Assembly: GCA_021234155.1 (NCBI GenBank)
Contig: JAJEKV010000044.1
Span: 12,360,803-12,424,802, forward strand
Direction: 5' to 3'
From: Isoetes taiwanensis
Lineage: Eukaryota; Streptophyta; Lycopodiopsida; Isoetales; Isoetaceae
DNA: 64,000 nt
Under the pieces are notes generated by a model. That model was not told the DNA's origin, did not search any database, and was given only the letters and a program-made list of their open reading frames with translations. Shown here piece after piece: positions 44,026 to 54,212 of the stretch (the first letter of the stretch is position 1; the number at the start of each line of letters is the position of its first letter). The position numbers and the translations under genes are program-made.

Positions 44026-44802
44026 AAGGTGATTCAGAGTTTAGCGAAATATGGTTGCTGCTCAATGAAAGTCAAAGCAGAGTAGTTGACAATCACTACA
44101 TTCGGAGGGGATACTTGTTCCACAATGATTGTTTGTGCGTAACGAAGAACTTTCGTGATATTGTGTTGAAAGAATGTCATGAAGTTCCAACGGCAGGGCA
44201 TAGAGGTATATTTAATACTCTTGATATGGTAACTAGACATTTTTATTGGGATTCACTCAGAAGTGATGTGATCACATTTGTGGAAAGATGTGTAACCTGT
44301 CAGAAGACAAAAGATTCACACGCCAAGACTCCTGGGTTGCTCATGGCATTGTGTGTGCCTGAAAAACCCTTCCAGCATGTGACTATGGATTTTGTTTCCG
44401 TGCCACGTAGTATCCAAGGCAATGATCAAGTCTGGACTGTTGTGGACAGATTCAGCAAGTATGCCATATTCATTCCTTGTAAGAAGTCCCTAAAAGCATC
44501 TGCTACAGCAACACTTTTCCTTAAGGAAGTGTTCAAAAAATCATGGGCTCCCCGAGGTGATAATATCGGTCGATTCAAAATTTTGTAGTAAGTTCTGGCG
44601 TGCATTGTTCACAAGTCTTGGAACAAAGTTGCAGTTCTCCACTGCTTTTCACCCTCAAACAGATGGGCAGACTGAGGTAACTCATAGAACATTACTGTCT
44701 ATGTTGCGGAGTTATGTCCATGAGCACGTAGGGGAATGGGAGAATTATCTACCTATGGTACAGTTCACAACAATATGGCAAACACATTCAAAGAACGGTT
44801 AG
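43992..44802 (+). CDS. Gypsy integrase, two frames
   Basis: The frame 43992-44588 holds the H2C2 zinc domain (HEVPTAGHRG ... ERCVTCQKTK) and the first part of the catalytic core (MDFVSVPRSIQG, VDRFSKYAIFIP). The second catalytic Asp lies where the frame breaks near 44570 (VDSKFCSKFW), and the frame 44557-44802 has FHPQTDGQTE, with the third acidic residue (the Glu of GQTE). The copy is broken at one frameshift and again after TTIWQTHSKNG. Confidence 0.87.
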
Positions 44803-44929
44803 CGCCTTTCAAATTGTTCAAGGTCGGCTGCCACCAACACCAATGATCAAAGTGGTCAAGGTGTGATGGAAGCGCATAAAGTGGCGCAGACATGGATCAA
44901 GTGTTAGAGGAAGTTCGCTTCTTCAATAA

Positions 44930-45483
44930 GAGCGGCTCAAGAAAAGTATGCTGCTTCTGCAAAACGGAGAAGACGCCAAGTACAATATGAAGTAGATGAC
45001 CCGGTTTTTGTGCGTGTTATTAAGGAGCCGAAGAGCTCGGCTGATAGGAAGAAGCATAAGTTGCTGACAAGGAATTATGGTCCATTTCGGATAATTGAGA
45101 AGATTAATAGTAATGCATACAGACTTGAACTTCCGCCACAATGGAAGATACATAATGCATTCAACATTGAGTACTTGAGACCGTTCAAAGGAATTAATCC
45201 ACAATTGTTACGTGTTGAAGCGTAAACCGAACTGGAGGAGGTCAAATCGGTGTTTGTTCCAGAAATGATTGTTCAGCATAAAGGGAAGGGACAATGGAGG
45301 CGGTATTTGGTCAAGTATCTCAATGCGCCACATACAGAAGCTGAATGGCAGAAAGAAGAATACTTCCGTGATCATTTGTCTTTATTGGAAGCTTACAGGG
45401 AAGTTTATCTGCGTTCTGAATGTGGAAGGCCTATTCTATATGAAGCAGGTCCATCTGGAACGATTGGGAGTTCCAACAACTGA
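44930..45483 (+). CDS. Gypsy integrase C-terminus and chromodomain
   Basis: Reads KYAASAKRRRRQVQYEVDDP, NYGPFRIIEKINSNAYRLEL (GPY/F module) and IHNAFNIEYLRPF. After a TAA at 45223 the frame at 45250-45483 reads VPEMIVQHKGKGQWRRYLVK and APHTEAEWQKEEYF, a chromodomain with aromatic Y and W positions. A chromodomain at this place marks a chromovirus; in active elements it targets integration to modified chromatin. Confidence 0.8.
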
Positions 45484-45509
45484 GGTCAGTTGTCTTTACC
45501 TTGGTGGGC

Positions 45510-46036
45510 TGTTACGGTTCTAACCTAAAATCCGGACATAGACATCAAGGGTGAAGCCGGTCTGTGTAGAGAGACCAAGGGATCCGTGGGCCGGGTGATC
45601 CTCAGGTGATCAATGAAGTTAAGCTTTGTGCACTCGTAGGGCCAAAATATTAAACGTGTACACAAGAATGGTATTAGGAAGGTTAATGCCCTAATACGGT
45701 ATTAGGATGGTAAATGCCCTAATACAGCCGTATGTATTGGGAGTCATGACCCCAATCATACGTTGTCTTTGTGTGTCATCTTTGGCCAAAAGGTGGAAGC
45801 CAAAGATAGGAGGAGGAGGTAAAAGGGGAACTAGATCTATTTTAGGAGGAGGCCTTTATGAAGGAAGGGACGCCACATTCTAGGGGAACTTTTCCTTTGG
45901 CTATGTCGGATGCTAGTTCTCAAATTCGGTGGGTGATCCATTGGTTGGATCTACGGTTGGGAGGCGAGACCTTTACCTCTCCTTGCGCCATCTAGGTTCA
46001 CGTGCTTAGTGAGATTTCACTTGCGCAACAGAATAA
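45510..46036 (+). repeat. Gypsy LTR, internal, with adjacent primer-binding site
   Basis: The block begins TGTTACGG directly after a purine-rich GGTGGGC and ends near GCGCAACA, about 520 bp. TGGCGCTTTCACCGAG from 46037 fits a tRNA primer-binding site. It contains a short tandem (GGTATTAGGA.GGTTAATGCCCTAATAC, near 45672-45725). Its place between pol and gag shows it serves as both the 3' LTR of one half and the 5' LTR of the other. There is no second copy, so its ends are estimates. Confidence 0.6.
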
Positions 46037-47080
46037 TGGCGCTTTCACCGAGAGCTTTTGAGTTGGTGTACCGAGGCAAGATGATGAAGCGAAATGAGGA
46101 TGTTGAGCGTAGTGCAAATGGTGAAGAGCAGGGTTTGTTTGAGAACTGGAACGAGGTAGTTCTTCACGCTCTAAAGCTAAACAAATGAAAAGTAAAGTTT
46201 GCATCGCAAGAGTCGTACTAAGGAGCTTACCAAAGAGTTTACCAAGGAGGATCGTGTAGACTACGTGGTGAAAAGCCGGCCTTTGCGAGAGCTCCACATG
46301 ACTCAAGTACAAACACTTGAGCGCAGTATGCTTGGTGGAGCTAGGAATAAGGGTAAAGGAGGGCATAAAGATGATTCCTTGACATGTGAAGAGTCCGAAA
46401 GAACACCTCCAAGGGATGATTCGCCAGGATGGAGATGACGGTTCTAGTGACTCCGAAGAGTGATCACAAGAAGAAAAAAGAAGAGTAAATTGCAAATGCC
46501 TAAGGATCCACAGAAGTCCTTGATTTCTTTAAGGGAGAATGTGATGGAACCACATTGCTGCAATGGTTGATTTAAGATGAATGACTTCTTCAAAGAACAT
46601 AAGCATCTGAGCGAAAAAAGCTATATTGGGCAAAGTTCCAATTAAAAGGTGAACCGGTGTTGTGGTGGTCCCGAGTGATGAAGGAAGAAGAGGCGGAGGG
46701 ATATCCTGTGAAGACATGGGAACGTATGGAAAAACTCTTGAGAAGAGAGTTTATGCCGGATGATTATGAGGATACCTTGAAAGATCAGTGGCAGACATTG
46801 CGGCAGGGACGCGATGAGACAGTGAAAGACTTTACTAGTCGTTCAATGAACTTTGAGTCTCCTGCCAGGGATCTCTTCTCATGATAGACGCGTACAGCAT
46901 TGCGAAGGGAATTCTCATCCCAGATTAAGTTATTACGTCCTAAGACTTTACAGCATGCTAGGACAACGGCATTGTCTATGGAGAATGATGCCAAAATGAA
47001 AGCAGGATATAAGGATTTTTGGAAAAGGTGGTACAAATCAAAGGATTCCTCACGGAAGTTCTCACGGGGTTCTCGATGGC
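46037..47080 (+). pseudogene. Gypsy gag, degraded
   Basis: Frames at 46199-46438 (charged), 46657-46884 and 46900-47080. The middle one reads LWWSRVMKEEEAEGYPVKTW and WQTLRQGRDETVKDFTSR, the capsid (Retrotrans_gag) signature with W-x-x-L and a Q-x-R-Q-G-x-x-x-V motif. The last reads FSSQIKLLRPKTLQHART. No zinc knuckle is reached before the sequence changes to LINE near 47085. Confidence 0.75.
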
Positions 47081-47084
47081 GCTC

Positions 47085-47752
47085 GGTTTGGACGTGGACA
47101 TGGAGCTCACTTCCTCCACCGAAGGTTAGGGTGCTTACGTGGCAGGTGGTGCACCGCTGTATCAGGGTGAATGTCCTTGTGAGTCGGGCTTAGGCGGGTG
47201 TGAGCCCTCTTTGCCCTTGTTGTGGCCTTCATCGTGGAGACCGTGGAGCATTGTCCGGTTTTATGCCCTCCCTTGCTTGTACTTTGCCCGGGATTGGGTC
47301 GTGGCCTGCTTTGGTGAGATTGACTAGCCGCCAGCTTGCTGCTTCATGTGTATCTGGTACTTGGCCGCTTGCGGCAGCAAAGCCTGCATCCGTGGTGTGG
47401 CTTGGTTGGTGTGGTTGATTTGGAAGCGGCGTGATTTGTGTGGATCTTTCGAGGGATTCAGACTGCGGCCTACCTCTCATTCTCGACTTCGAATTACAAG
47501 CTATTTCAAAGCTTTTCCGGTATTTCCTGGATTAGTAGAGGAAAGTTTGCCATTTGGCGGGACTTTGGGTGTTGTAGATGGTGATGGTCGGTTTGTACAA
47601 AGCAAGAGTTGCAGTTTTTTTGTGAGTTTGTTGTGGAGTGTCGAGGTATCATTTGTCTCTTTGAGGCGCTTCTCCTTCCTCCTCACTTGCTTTGTAACAT
47701 TATCATTCTTTTTAATATATTGATGACATAGTTCTTCAAAAAAAAAAAAAAA
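47085..47752 (+). mobile_element. LINE 3' end (zf-RVT and poly(A)) fused to gypsy gag
   Basis: WSSLPPPKVRVLTWQVVHRC and RVNVLVSRA form the start of the zf-RVT domain, then LCPCCGLHRGD and, in another frame, VWLVWLIWKRRDLCGSF, the C-terminal LINE motif. The segment is clearly more GC-rich than its surroundings and ends in a poly(A) tail at about 47738-47752. It is 5'-truncated. Confidence 0.75.
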
Positions 47753-47868
47753 GTGCTAACTCAAAAATCGTCATTGGGGCCACATGACAAGTTTACAAAC
47801 TAGTTCTTCAAAAAAAAAAAAGTCGACTCCAAAATCGCCATTGGGGCCACATGACAAGTTTACAAACT
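47729..47868. repeat. Tandem duplication of about 69 bp across the poly(A)/flank junction
   Basis: TAGTTCTTC, an A run and the flank CATTGGGGCCACATGAC...TTTACAAAC occur twice in tandem. The duplicated unit includes the poly(A) tail, so it arose after the LINE insertion. Confidence 0.7.
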
Positions 47869-48106
47869 ACTCCACACATGCGGGGAGCATGGGAAATATC
47901 GATTATAGTTAGGGTTTCTAAAAAATTTCTTCAAGAGATTCAAACTTCCGTTGCAAGGTTTTACCTCTCCGGTTTTTAAATTCCGGTATGCTTTTTTTTT
48001 CTAGTATCGTGGTCTAAACATCATCAAATTTACAAAATACAAAGGAATATTTGAAGGATGCTTTTCATTACAAGGTTGACGATATTTAACATAGGTGCTA
48101 CAAATA
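47869..48106 (-). repeat. RHM 3' flank copy B, segment before the copia
   Basis: Inverse of about 9370-9610 (GGGGAGCAT, TTAGGGTTTCT, TTCCGTTGCA, TACAAGGTTGAC, ATAGGTGCTACAAATA). It is cut at AAATA by the copia element and resumes at 56895. Confidence 0.85.
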
Positions 48107-48284
48107 TATTAGCACATTATACTTTCCATGACATACTCTACGGATGACTAGACATGCCACATGTTCTTGACATGGCTCTACTATAAAAGCCATAATCATG
48201 CCTTTCTAGTTTTCATTCGGTTCACTCACTAGCCTAGCTAATTGCATCTCATTTGCCTTCTTGCATATTCACTTCACATCTTCA
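48107..48284 (+). repeat. Copia 5' LTR
   Basis: 178 bp, TATTAGCACATT...CACATCTTCA; the terminal TG has become TA. Compared with the 3' LTR I count by hand about nine substitutions and two small indels, so the insertion is not recent. Confidence 0.88.
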
Positions 48285-48315
48285 TGGTATCGAGTCGGTT
48301 AATTTGAGAAAATGA

Positions 48316-49507
48316 GTGCGAGTTCTAGAGAGGAGGGATCGGACAAGGCTGTTGGGCCTGATCGAAGAGGAATTCGAATCAATTGCTGCATGCAAGCATT
48401 GGTGGAAGATCGGATCTGAATCGGCGCCCTTGAAGTTCGATCCAAAAATTGTTGTCGACCAAAGTTGCCGTCGACCATTTGTTCGACCAAAAATTATCGT
48501 CCGACGCTTTTGTTGGCGACAAAATATTTTGAAGCCAGGTAGAACTGCCGGATTGTTCACCCGGACTTGTTGTTGCTTAACTTATTATTGCCGAATCTTG
48601 CGAGGATTTGTTGGATCTACACATTCTTCCTCTACATCTGCCGAAAATGCTGGAGTGCAACTCCACGAAATACTTCATCCACCTTATAATTGGAGATTGA
48701 CAATTATTTTACCTGGCGAGATGCTTTTGAAAACTAACCTTAATCTCAAAGATTTAGGTGATGTTTTCCTGTCAACTTAGAATCCTACCACTCTTGATGA
48801 AAAGCAGAAAGATTTTAAAGCATGGAATCATCTCAAAGCCCCCATATGCAATGCATTTTTCAGAGGGATTTGAGGGAGTCTATACATCCTTCTCTGCAGC
48901 CCTTGCATTCTTGCATCAAACTTGTACTCAAGCAGGTGAAGGACAGCAGCTTAATATTCAAAGTAAGATGGACAACTTAAGGCTGGCAGATTGCACCAAC
49001 ATGAGAGATTATATGCAAAAATTCAAAGGATTGAGGGAACAATATTTTGCAGTAGATGGAAATATATCCAATAGCATCCTTATTCAGTATGCTCTCAAAG
49101 GGTTACCCCGTGAATATCAATCTATCATTGACTATTACAAGCTGCAGGACAAAATTACTATCGGTTTTAATCAAACTTGAGCGAAACTTGTAGATCTTGA
49201 ACAAGAACGAAAAAGGTATGATCAGATCGAAGCTACTTTCTATTCTAAAACTCAAATTTCTTCACCTTCTATGAATCCTTTAGCTTCCTCCTCTCGTGAA
49301 CCCAAGGAAAATCAGAGGACAGCCTCTAGCTCTGACTCTAAGCAACCCTTTTCTTGCTGGTATTGTAACAAAAAGGGGCACATCAAAAGAGATTGCAAGA
49401 AACTTCTTAAAGATGTTGCTGAATTTCCCAAACATAAGGAATCTCAACGAAAGTTAAAGATCGGGGTTACGCTCTATGGGAGTTTCTGCGCAAGTTTCTC
49501 ATATTGA
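48316..49507 (+). pseudogene. Copia gag with zinc knuckle
   Basis: Frames at 48316-48780, 48758-49180 and 49271-49507 together give the gag. The middle frame has LRLADCTNMRDYMQKFKGLR and LKGLPREYQSIIDYY, typical of UBN2-type capsid. The last has the CCHC knuckle CWYCNKKGHIKRDC (C-x2-C-x4-H-x4-C, intact). A TGA at 49178 separates them. Confidence 0.87.
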
Positions 49508-49554
49508 CTTGGAGGAAGAAGAATTGCAGTTTCTCAATTTTGCTGCCGAAAAGC

Positions 49555-50060
49555 TACATCATAATACTTGGCTAGTTGACTCCGGGGCAACCAAGCACTT
49601 GATGTGTCAAGATGTTTTCCAAAGATATCAAATCTTTTTGATAAAACAATGGTAAAGATGGCAATCTAGCTAAGTCTACGGGTAAAGAAAATGTTTCTAT
49701 TCCCACCACATTCTTACTCTCTCGCTTGAAGATGTGATCTTAGTACACTGATTACTTGTCAATTTGCTTAAGCGTGGCGGTTTGATAAAAAGATGGGCTA
49801 TTATGTCCTGTTTTCATATGGTCTTGTGCACATTCTCCATAAAAATCCGTTGAAGTTCATTGATCTTAAACTGCTGGGACCCATTGCTCAAGGTTATCTT
49901 AATGAGGAGGGCTTGTATATTTTGGATACTCCAACAACTAGTTCAAATGCAAAGGCAGAGTCCTCTCTTACTGTTGCTGTCCCTAAAACAGCAAAGTCTT
50001 TATGGCATGCTATATTTGGGCATATTCATCTCCCGCCTTTAGTTTCAGCATCCAAACTCC
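49555..50060 (+). pseudogene. Copia protease and pre-integrase segment
   Basis: WLVDSGATKHLMCQD (from 49569) is the aspartic protease with its D-S-G-A active site. The frame at 49793-50065 includes AQGYLNEEGLYILD and KSLWHAIFGHIHLPP, the GAG-pre-integrase domain with the zinc-binding HxxxH start. The coding sequence is cut at SKLH by the 3.1-kb insertion. Confidence 0.8.
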
Positions 50061-50126
50061 ATTAGAGGATTTTTGAGGTCTATTAAGGACCTTCTAAGAA
50101 ATGCCAACATGGCATGCCGAACCTGT

Positions 50127-50212
50127 AGCCTCGGCAAAAAAGCCATCCCAAACCTATAATAATCTTTTGTAGCCTCGGCAAAAAAGCCATCCCAAACCTA
50201 TAATAATCTTTT
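50127..50212. repeat. Tandem 43-bp repeat, two units
   Basis: GTAGCCTCGGCAAAAAAGCC...CCTATAATAATCTTTT is repeated at about 50125 and 50169. Confidence 0.8.
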
Positions 50213-50699
50213 GTCTTGTTCGTAACTGCTTTTAAATTTATTAATAACAAACAAGACAATAATAACATATGCGTGTGTGGCGGGAAAATTGGGGGGAAAT
50301 TGGGAGGTCATATTTGCCTTTGAGTCTTCATGCACTGCCGGATTGGCAAAGCGCTACCAGATTGCCGGATTGGCAAAATTTGCTCTTGTTAAATTTCAAT
50401 TGCTCTTGAAGTCGCCGTTGAACTTGGGCTATTGTGGTTGATTGCGGCTATGGAACTTGGATTCCAGTGCTGTAGACAGTGGAGGCGGAAGAGGTGCTTC
50501 AAAATCGTTCATTTTTTTCTGTTTAGAATTCATGCAATCTCTTATAAAATGCTCGTTTTTCGAATTTCGTGCAGAGCTTTTGTGTTGCAGAGGTACAAGT
50601 AGCCAGAGTTTGATGTGAAGGAAGAGGCGTGAAGGAGACATAGTCTTGGTTTTTTCCACTTGGTTTAAATCCCAAGCTCACTGGTTTCTCTTATAACGC

Positions 50700-51150
50700 T
50701 GCAACCCATCTACCCGAGTTATGGCATATAATTAACTTGGTTGATGATAACCATCCGTTGCATATGCATTTGGCAGGATTTCAGGTAGTGGCAGATCAGG
50801 AGTTGGACATGGCAGATGATCTACTGGATTGTTTACAGAATAGGCATTCAGATCAATGTAATATTTGGGATTATACTAAAAGGCAGTTCACAGCTTCCGC
50901 GCCCAAATGAGAGGGGATGAAAGAATGTTTACAAGATAAATCCTTCATATATAGCAAGCTTTGTTGTTGGATTCGTTGCCCATGATGGGGCTCCATTCCC
51001 TTTTAATGCTTCTGTTGAACCTGTATATGCCTGCCATTGCCATGTAAGAATTCTTGCTCTCCTTATTAAACAATCGTTTATATTTGGATTAACGTTTTTC
51101 ATATTTGAATTTAGATTTTGGATCACGACAATCAACATTCAGCCAGCTTA
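50700..51150 (+). pseudogene. LPR/bilirubin-oxidase-like multicopper oxidase fragment
   Basis: One frame reads ATHLPELWHIINLVDDNHPL and HMHLAGFQVVADQELDM; HPLHMHL (near 50751) gives copper ligands of the C-terminal cupredoxin. After a frameshift, KNVYKINPSYIASFVVGFVA and FPFNASVEPVYACHCH follow, ending at a GTAAG donor (51044). A TTTAG acceptor (51111-51114) then joins in phase to ILDHDNQHSA, restoring CHCHILDHDN, the HCH copper motif. This order matches LOW PHOSPHATE ROOT ferroxidases and related oxidases. A stop and a frameshift make it inactive. The kept intron shows capture from genomic DNA. Confidence 0.78.
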
Positions 51151-52071
51151 GTGATGTCTAGTTCTTTAGCAGTAATATGCATGCAGCTTAAAAATGTTGA
51201 ACTAAATTACACTCTAGTTCAGGGAGGAATTTACACTCTAGTTCAGGGAGGAATTTAGAAGTACTTCAATGAACTGTGAAGTGTTTTATTTTCAGGAAGC
51301 CCGTAGTTCACAGGCATTAATGATCACAAAACAAACCGAACAGCATTAATTACCATTGGGGATAACATAATGCTTCTTAGGTGCACCAGATGGCGAAGCG
51401 GTAAAAGGAGAATTTCATCAATACTACTCCAAATCAATAAACCACAAATCAGAATTGAGAACTGGATCAAATCTGCGGTGACAAAGGCAAGGAAGAAATC
51501 CAAGCATGGGGTAGAGAAAAATGGCGCGAATGGGCATTGGGCGATGCATGCAAAAGGAAAAGGGCTATGGCCGGCAAGAAATGCTTTTCCTTACCCGTCC
51601 GGGCTCGCCGTAGGAGCCAAAATATAGCATTTTTTTTTTCTATTCCCTTCTTCTTCTCTTCTTGTCTACTTAAATAAGCGTGCAAGGTGGGCTAGTAGAG
51701 TTTATAATTTCGTTGGAGCTTGTAATCTTGTGGGATTTTATGGACTAACGAGATAGGGTTAGCGTTAGCGACTTGTAATCTTGTGGGATTTCAGCTGATG
51801 CATCAACGGTAATGAAGAATCCAAACTTGTTATGTTGCTCTATAGTCCGCCTCGCCTAATACTACCTCCGCTTTCCAGCCCGGATTAAACCCTTTGCTTC
51901 TTTGCTCGCTTTTCGGCCGGGATTAAACCCTTTGCTTCTTGCTCGTTTCCGATACCGGATTAAACCCTTTGCTTCTTGCTCTGTTTGCTTTTAGATTGAA
52001 GATCAAAGGCAATATTCTTTCTGTCTTGACGGATTTTGAGTAGAAATACTTCTAATCCGTAAAAAGAATAA
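51151..52071. repeat. Tandem repeats within the 3.1-kb insertion
   Basis: ACTCTAGTTCAGGGAGGAATTTA is doubled near 51210-51257. CTTGTAATCTTGTGGGATTT is doubled near 51720 and 51773. GGATTAAACCCTTTGCTTCT occurs three times between 51882 and 51978 with about 45-bp spacing. No gene recognised. Confidence 0.65.
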
Positions 52072-52393
52072 GGGGTAAAAGCATGTTAGGGTGTCCCTTA
52101 AAAAGTATTATTTAGTGACCAAAAAAGTACCTAAAAAGGTACCCAGGACTGGGTACTGGGTACTTGTGTAATATCTCAATAAAAGGTACATTCTAGAACT
52201 TTTATATATATTTTGGTCTCCGATAGCATTATCTTTATCTTAACTTTGAATATTAATGCGTCCTTGACTTTTATTTTCAACATTTGTACTAGTTTTGATG
52301 AAAATAAAAATGAGAAAGTACCCAGTTCTGAAGTACCTAGTGTATGTACTTTTGCAGGTTCCAAAAGTGGTACACCCTAACATGCTTTTACCC
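52072..52393. mobile_element. Tourist-like MITE, 322 bp
   Basis: Terminal repeats GGGTAAAAGCATGTTAGGGT / ACCCTAACATGCTTTTACCC, flanked by TAA (52069-52071 and 52394-52396). The ends resemble the MITE at 13631, and both carry internal AAAGTAC-rich subterminal blocks. No coding capacity. It is nested inside the 3.1-kb insertion. Confidence 0.78.
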
Positions 52394-52420
52394 TAAGGGA
52401 AAAATGAAAAAAAGCTAGAC

Positions 52421-52487
52421 AGTAGTCACGGTGCGAAAAGCAGGTTTCCATTGCCAAAGGGAGACGTATATTCGCACCGTGACGACT
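52421..52487. repeat. Inverted repeat, 17-bp arms
   Basis: AGTAGTCACGGTGCGAA at 52421-52437 is complementary, with one mismatch, to TTCGCACCGTGACGACT at 52471-52487. The loop is 33 nt. Confidence 0.7.
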
Positions 52488-53188
52488 ATTTCTTTTAAAC
52501 ACTTCACAATGGACTAAAAGGACTAAAAGTACTTTATTTCACATCTTTGACACTATTTGTTGTATGTTTTTTGACCCATTATAAAGCAATAAAATGATAC
52601 ATAAAATATTATGGAGTGGCAGAATAGATGTACTAATAAGAGAAGCTCATCAAATTTATCTCAACTGAATCGGAGCAAGCAGATTGATTTGAGCATATCG
52701 ATTTAAGCTCTCTTGGCACGAATTTGTGTTTTAAGTTTTGCAATGAAAAACCTTGAAGGGAATTGAGGGCGGCAAAATCGTTTCTCACCGTGATGGCGAG
52801 GTAATCGCCATCTGAAATGAACCGCAAAATAATCGAGATCAAGCGGTCAATCGGATGAGCTTGCGTAACTAGAAGGATTGAAAGCATTAGCAAACCCGGA
52901 TGGAGAGGCGCGAAAAGACGGGCCATTGAAGGGGGTACTTTATAGACAACCCCAACATTTGGGCGATAATTGGTAGGGGAATAATTTGTAATTATTGCTT
53001 CCCGCCCACCGAACCTCCGGGGCAGGTAGGTAAGGATAATGCCGAAACACATGCTTTGACGACACCGGCATGGAAAGGCGGTATGGATGAAGAAAAAGCC
53101 TCAGACGCCTTCGCATTCTCATTGGTCGCGATTTCCATCTTGGCATCGAGGTTGGGACAATAAGTGATCCCAAAAAAACTCTAATGCA
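52488..53188. other. Right part of the 3.1-kb insertion
   Basis: A 139-codon minus-strand frame (53052-52633) overlaps a second frame (53173-52940); neither resembles a known family. Confidence 0.3.
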
Positions 53189-54126
53189 ATATGGTTTAAG
53201 GCATGCCTCCCTTCACAACAAAAGACCTTCCGTGTACTGCATGCAGTCTTGGTAAACAAATCCAAGTGTCCTATCCCCTGCAGGCTGAATTTAGAGCTCA
53301 ACAACCACTGGAGCTTCTTCACACTGATATTTGTCACTTTCTTGTGATTGTTGATGATTTCAATAGATATATGTGGGTTTATCTTTAAAACATTCAGCCT
53401 GCAAGTGGAAAAGGAGTTCTCTACACCTGTTAAAGCTCTCCGATCTGATAATGCCAAGGAATATCTCTCTCAAGAGTTTCAGACTTATATTGAATCCAAA
53501 GGGATACAACGAGAGCTAATTGTGCCGTATGCCCACTCCCAAAACAGCGTGGCAGAAAGGAAAACCCGAACACTTATGAATTTGACTCATAGCATGCTGA
53601 AATTCAAAGAATTGCCTCCACAACTCCAGGCTGAGGCAGTTCTAACTGCTGCCTACCTGTGTAATAGGGCTCCCACTCAAGCTATCAAGTATAAGACGCC
53701 ATTTGAGGCTCTTTATGGCAAGGCAAACTCGCTGACAGGGCCACTAAAGTCATATTTATTGGCTATCCTACAAACATGAAAGGAAGGAGATGCTATGATC
53801 CTCTCACTAAACGTGTATTTGCATCACGAAGCATGCATTTTATTGAAGATGCAGTCTACTCTAAAGAGTTCTATCAACTAAACAAAGCTGATTATGGCAA
53901 GGTTATCATAAATACCTTTGACATTGAAGATGCCACTCAAGCTGGTCAAGTTCGTCCAGCTGGTCACTCTACTAGTTTGGAGGTTGGACATTCCTCATCC
54001 GCTACCAATATTACAAGTAATCCTGATATTGGTCCTTCTAATGCCGCTGGTGTCTCTCACAATGCCTATGATGACTTTGAACCTTTAGCATATGAGGTGC
54101 CCCTTGCTAATGATGAATCGATATAG
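53189..54126 (+). pseudogene. Copia integrase
   Basis: Resumes with LPCTACSLGKQIQ (zinc CxxC), QQPLELLHTDICHF (first catalytic Asp), IVDDFNRYMWVYL, then in the next frame KALRSDNAKEYLSQEF (second Asp) and YAHSQNSVAERKTRTLMNL (catalytic Glu in ERK). A deletion shortens the core between HTDICHF and the DDF segment. The frame 53776-54126 is the variable C-terminus (RCYDPLTKRVFASRSMHFIE). Confidence 0.87.
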
Positions 54127-54212
54127 CCCACCACTTGACCTGCCATTATTTTAGCATGAATCACCAATGGAAACAATTGTCCTGGTCTTCCTTTGCTTCA
54201 AGGTCCATGTAA

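Larger units (their letters stand above)
42319..47752 (+). mobile_element. Composite insertion: permuted gypsy chromovirus plus LINE 3' end
   Basis: Between a near-matching 13-14-bp target duplication lie, in order, gypsy protease, reverse transcriptase, RNase H, integrase, chromodomain, one LTR, a primer-binding site, gag, and then a LINE zf-RVT tail with poly(A). The gypsy order pol-LTR-gag is circularly permuted relative to a normal element. The single outer duplication and poly(A) suggest that the whole was placed by LINE-type target-primed reverse transcription, or that the gypsy part later rearranged inside a LINE. Confidence 0.65.
50061..53188. mobile_element. 3.1-kb insertion in copia pol carrying a multicopper-oxidase fragment
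   Basis: Copia coding is interrupted after ...SASKLH (50060) and resumes near 53189 (CAATATGG...). The termini are related in inverted orientation: CATTAGAG-x2-TTTTT at the left and, reversed, CATTAGAG-x2-TTTTT at the right, followed by GGTC/GATC-like positions. This suggests a DNA transposon with imperfect terminal repeats; a clear target duplication was not found. The contents include a gene fragment, a MITE and tandem repeats. Class assignment (Mutator-like or other) is open. Confidence 0.5.
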
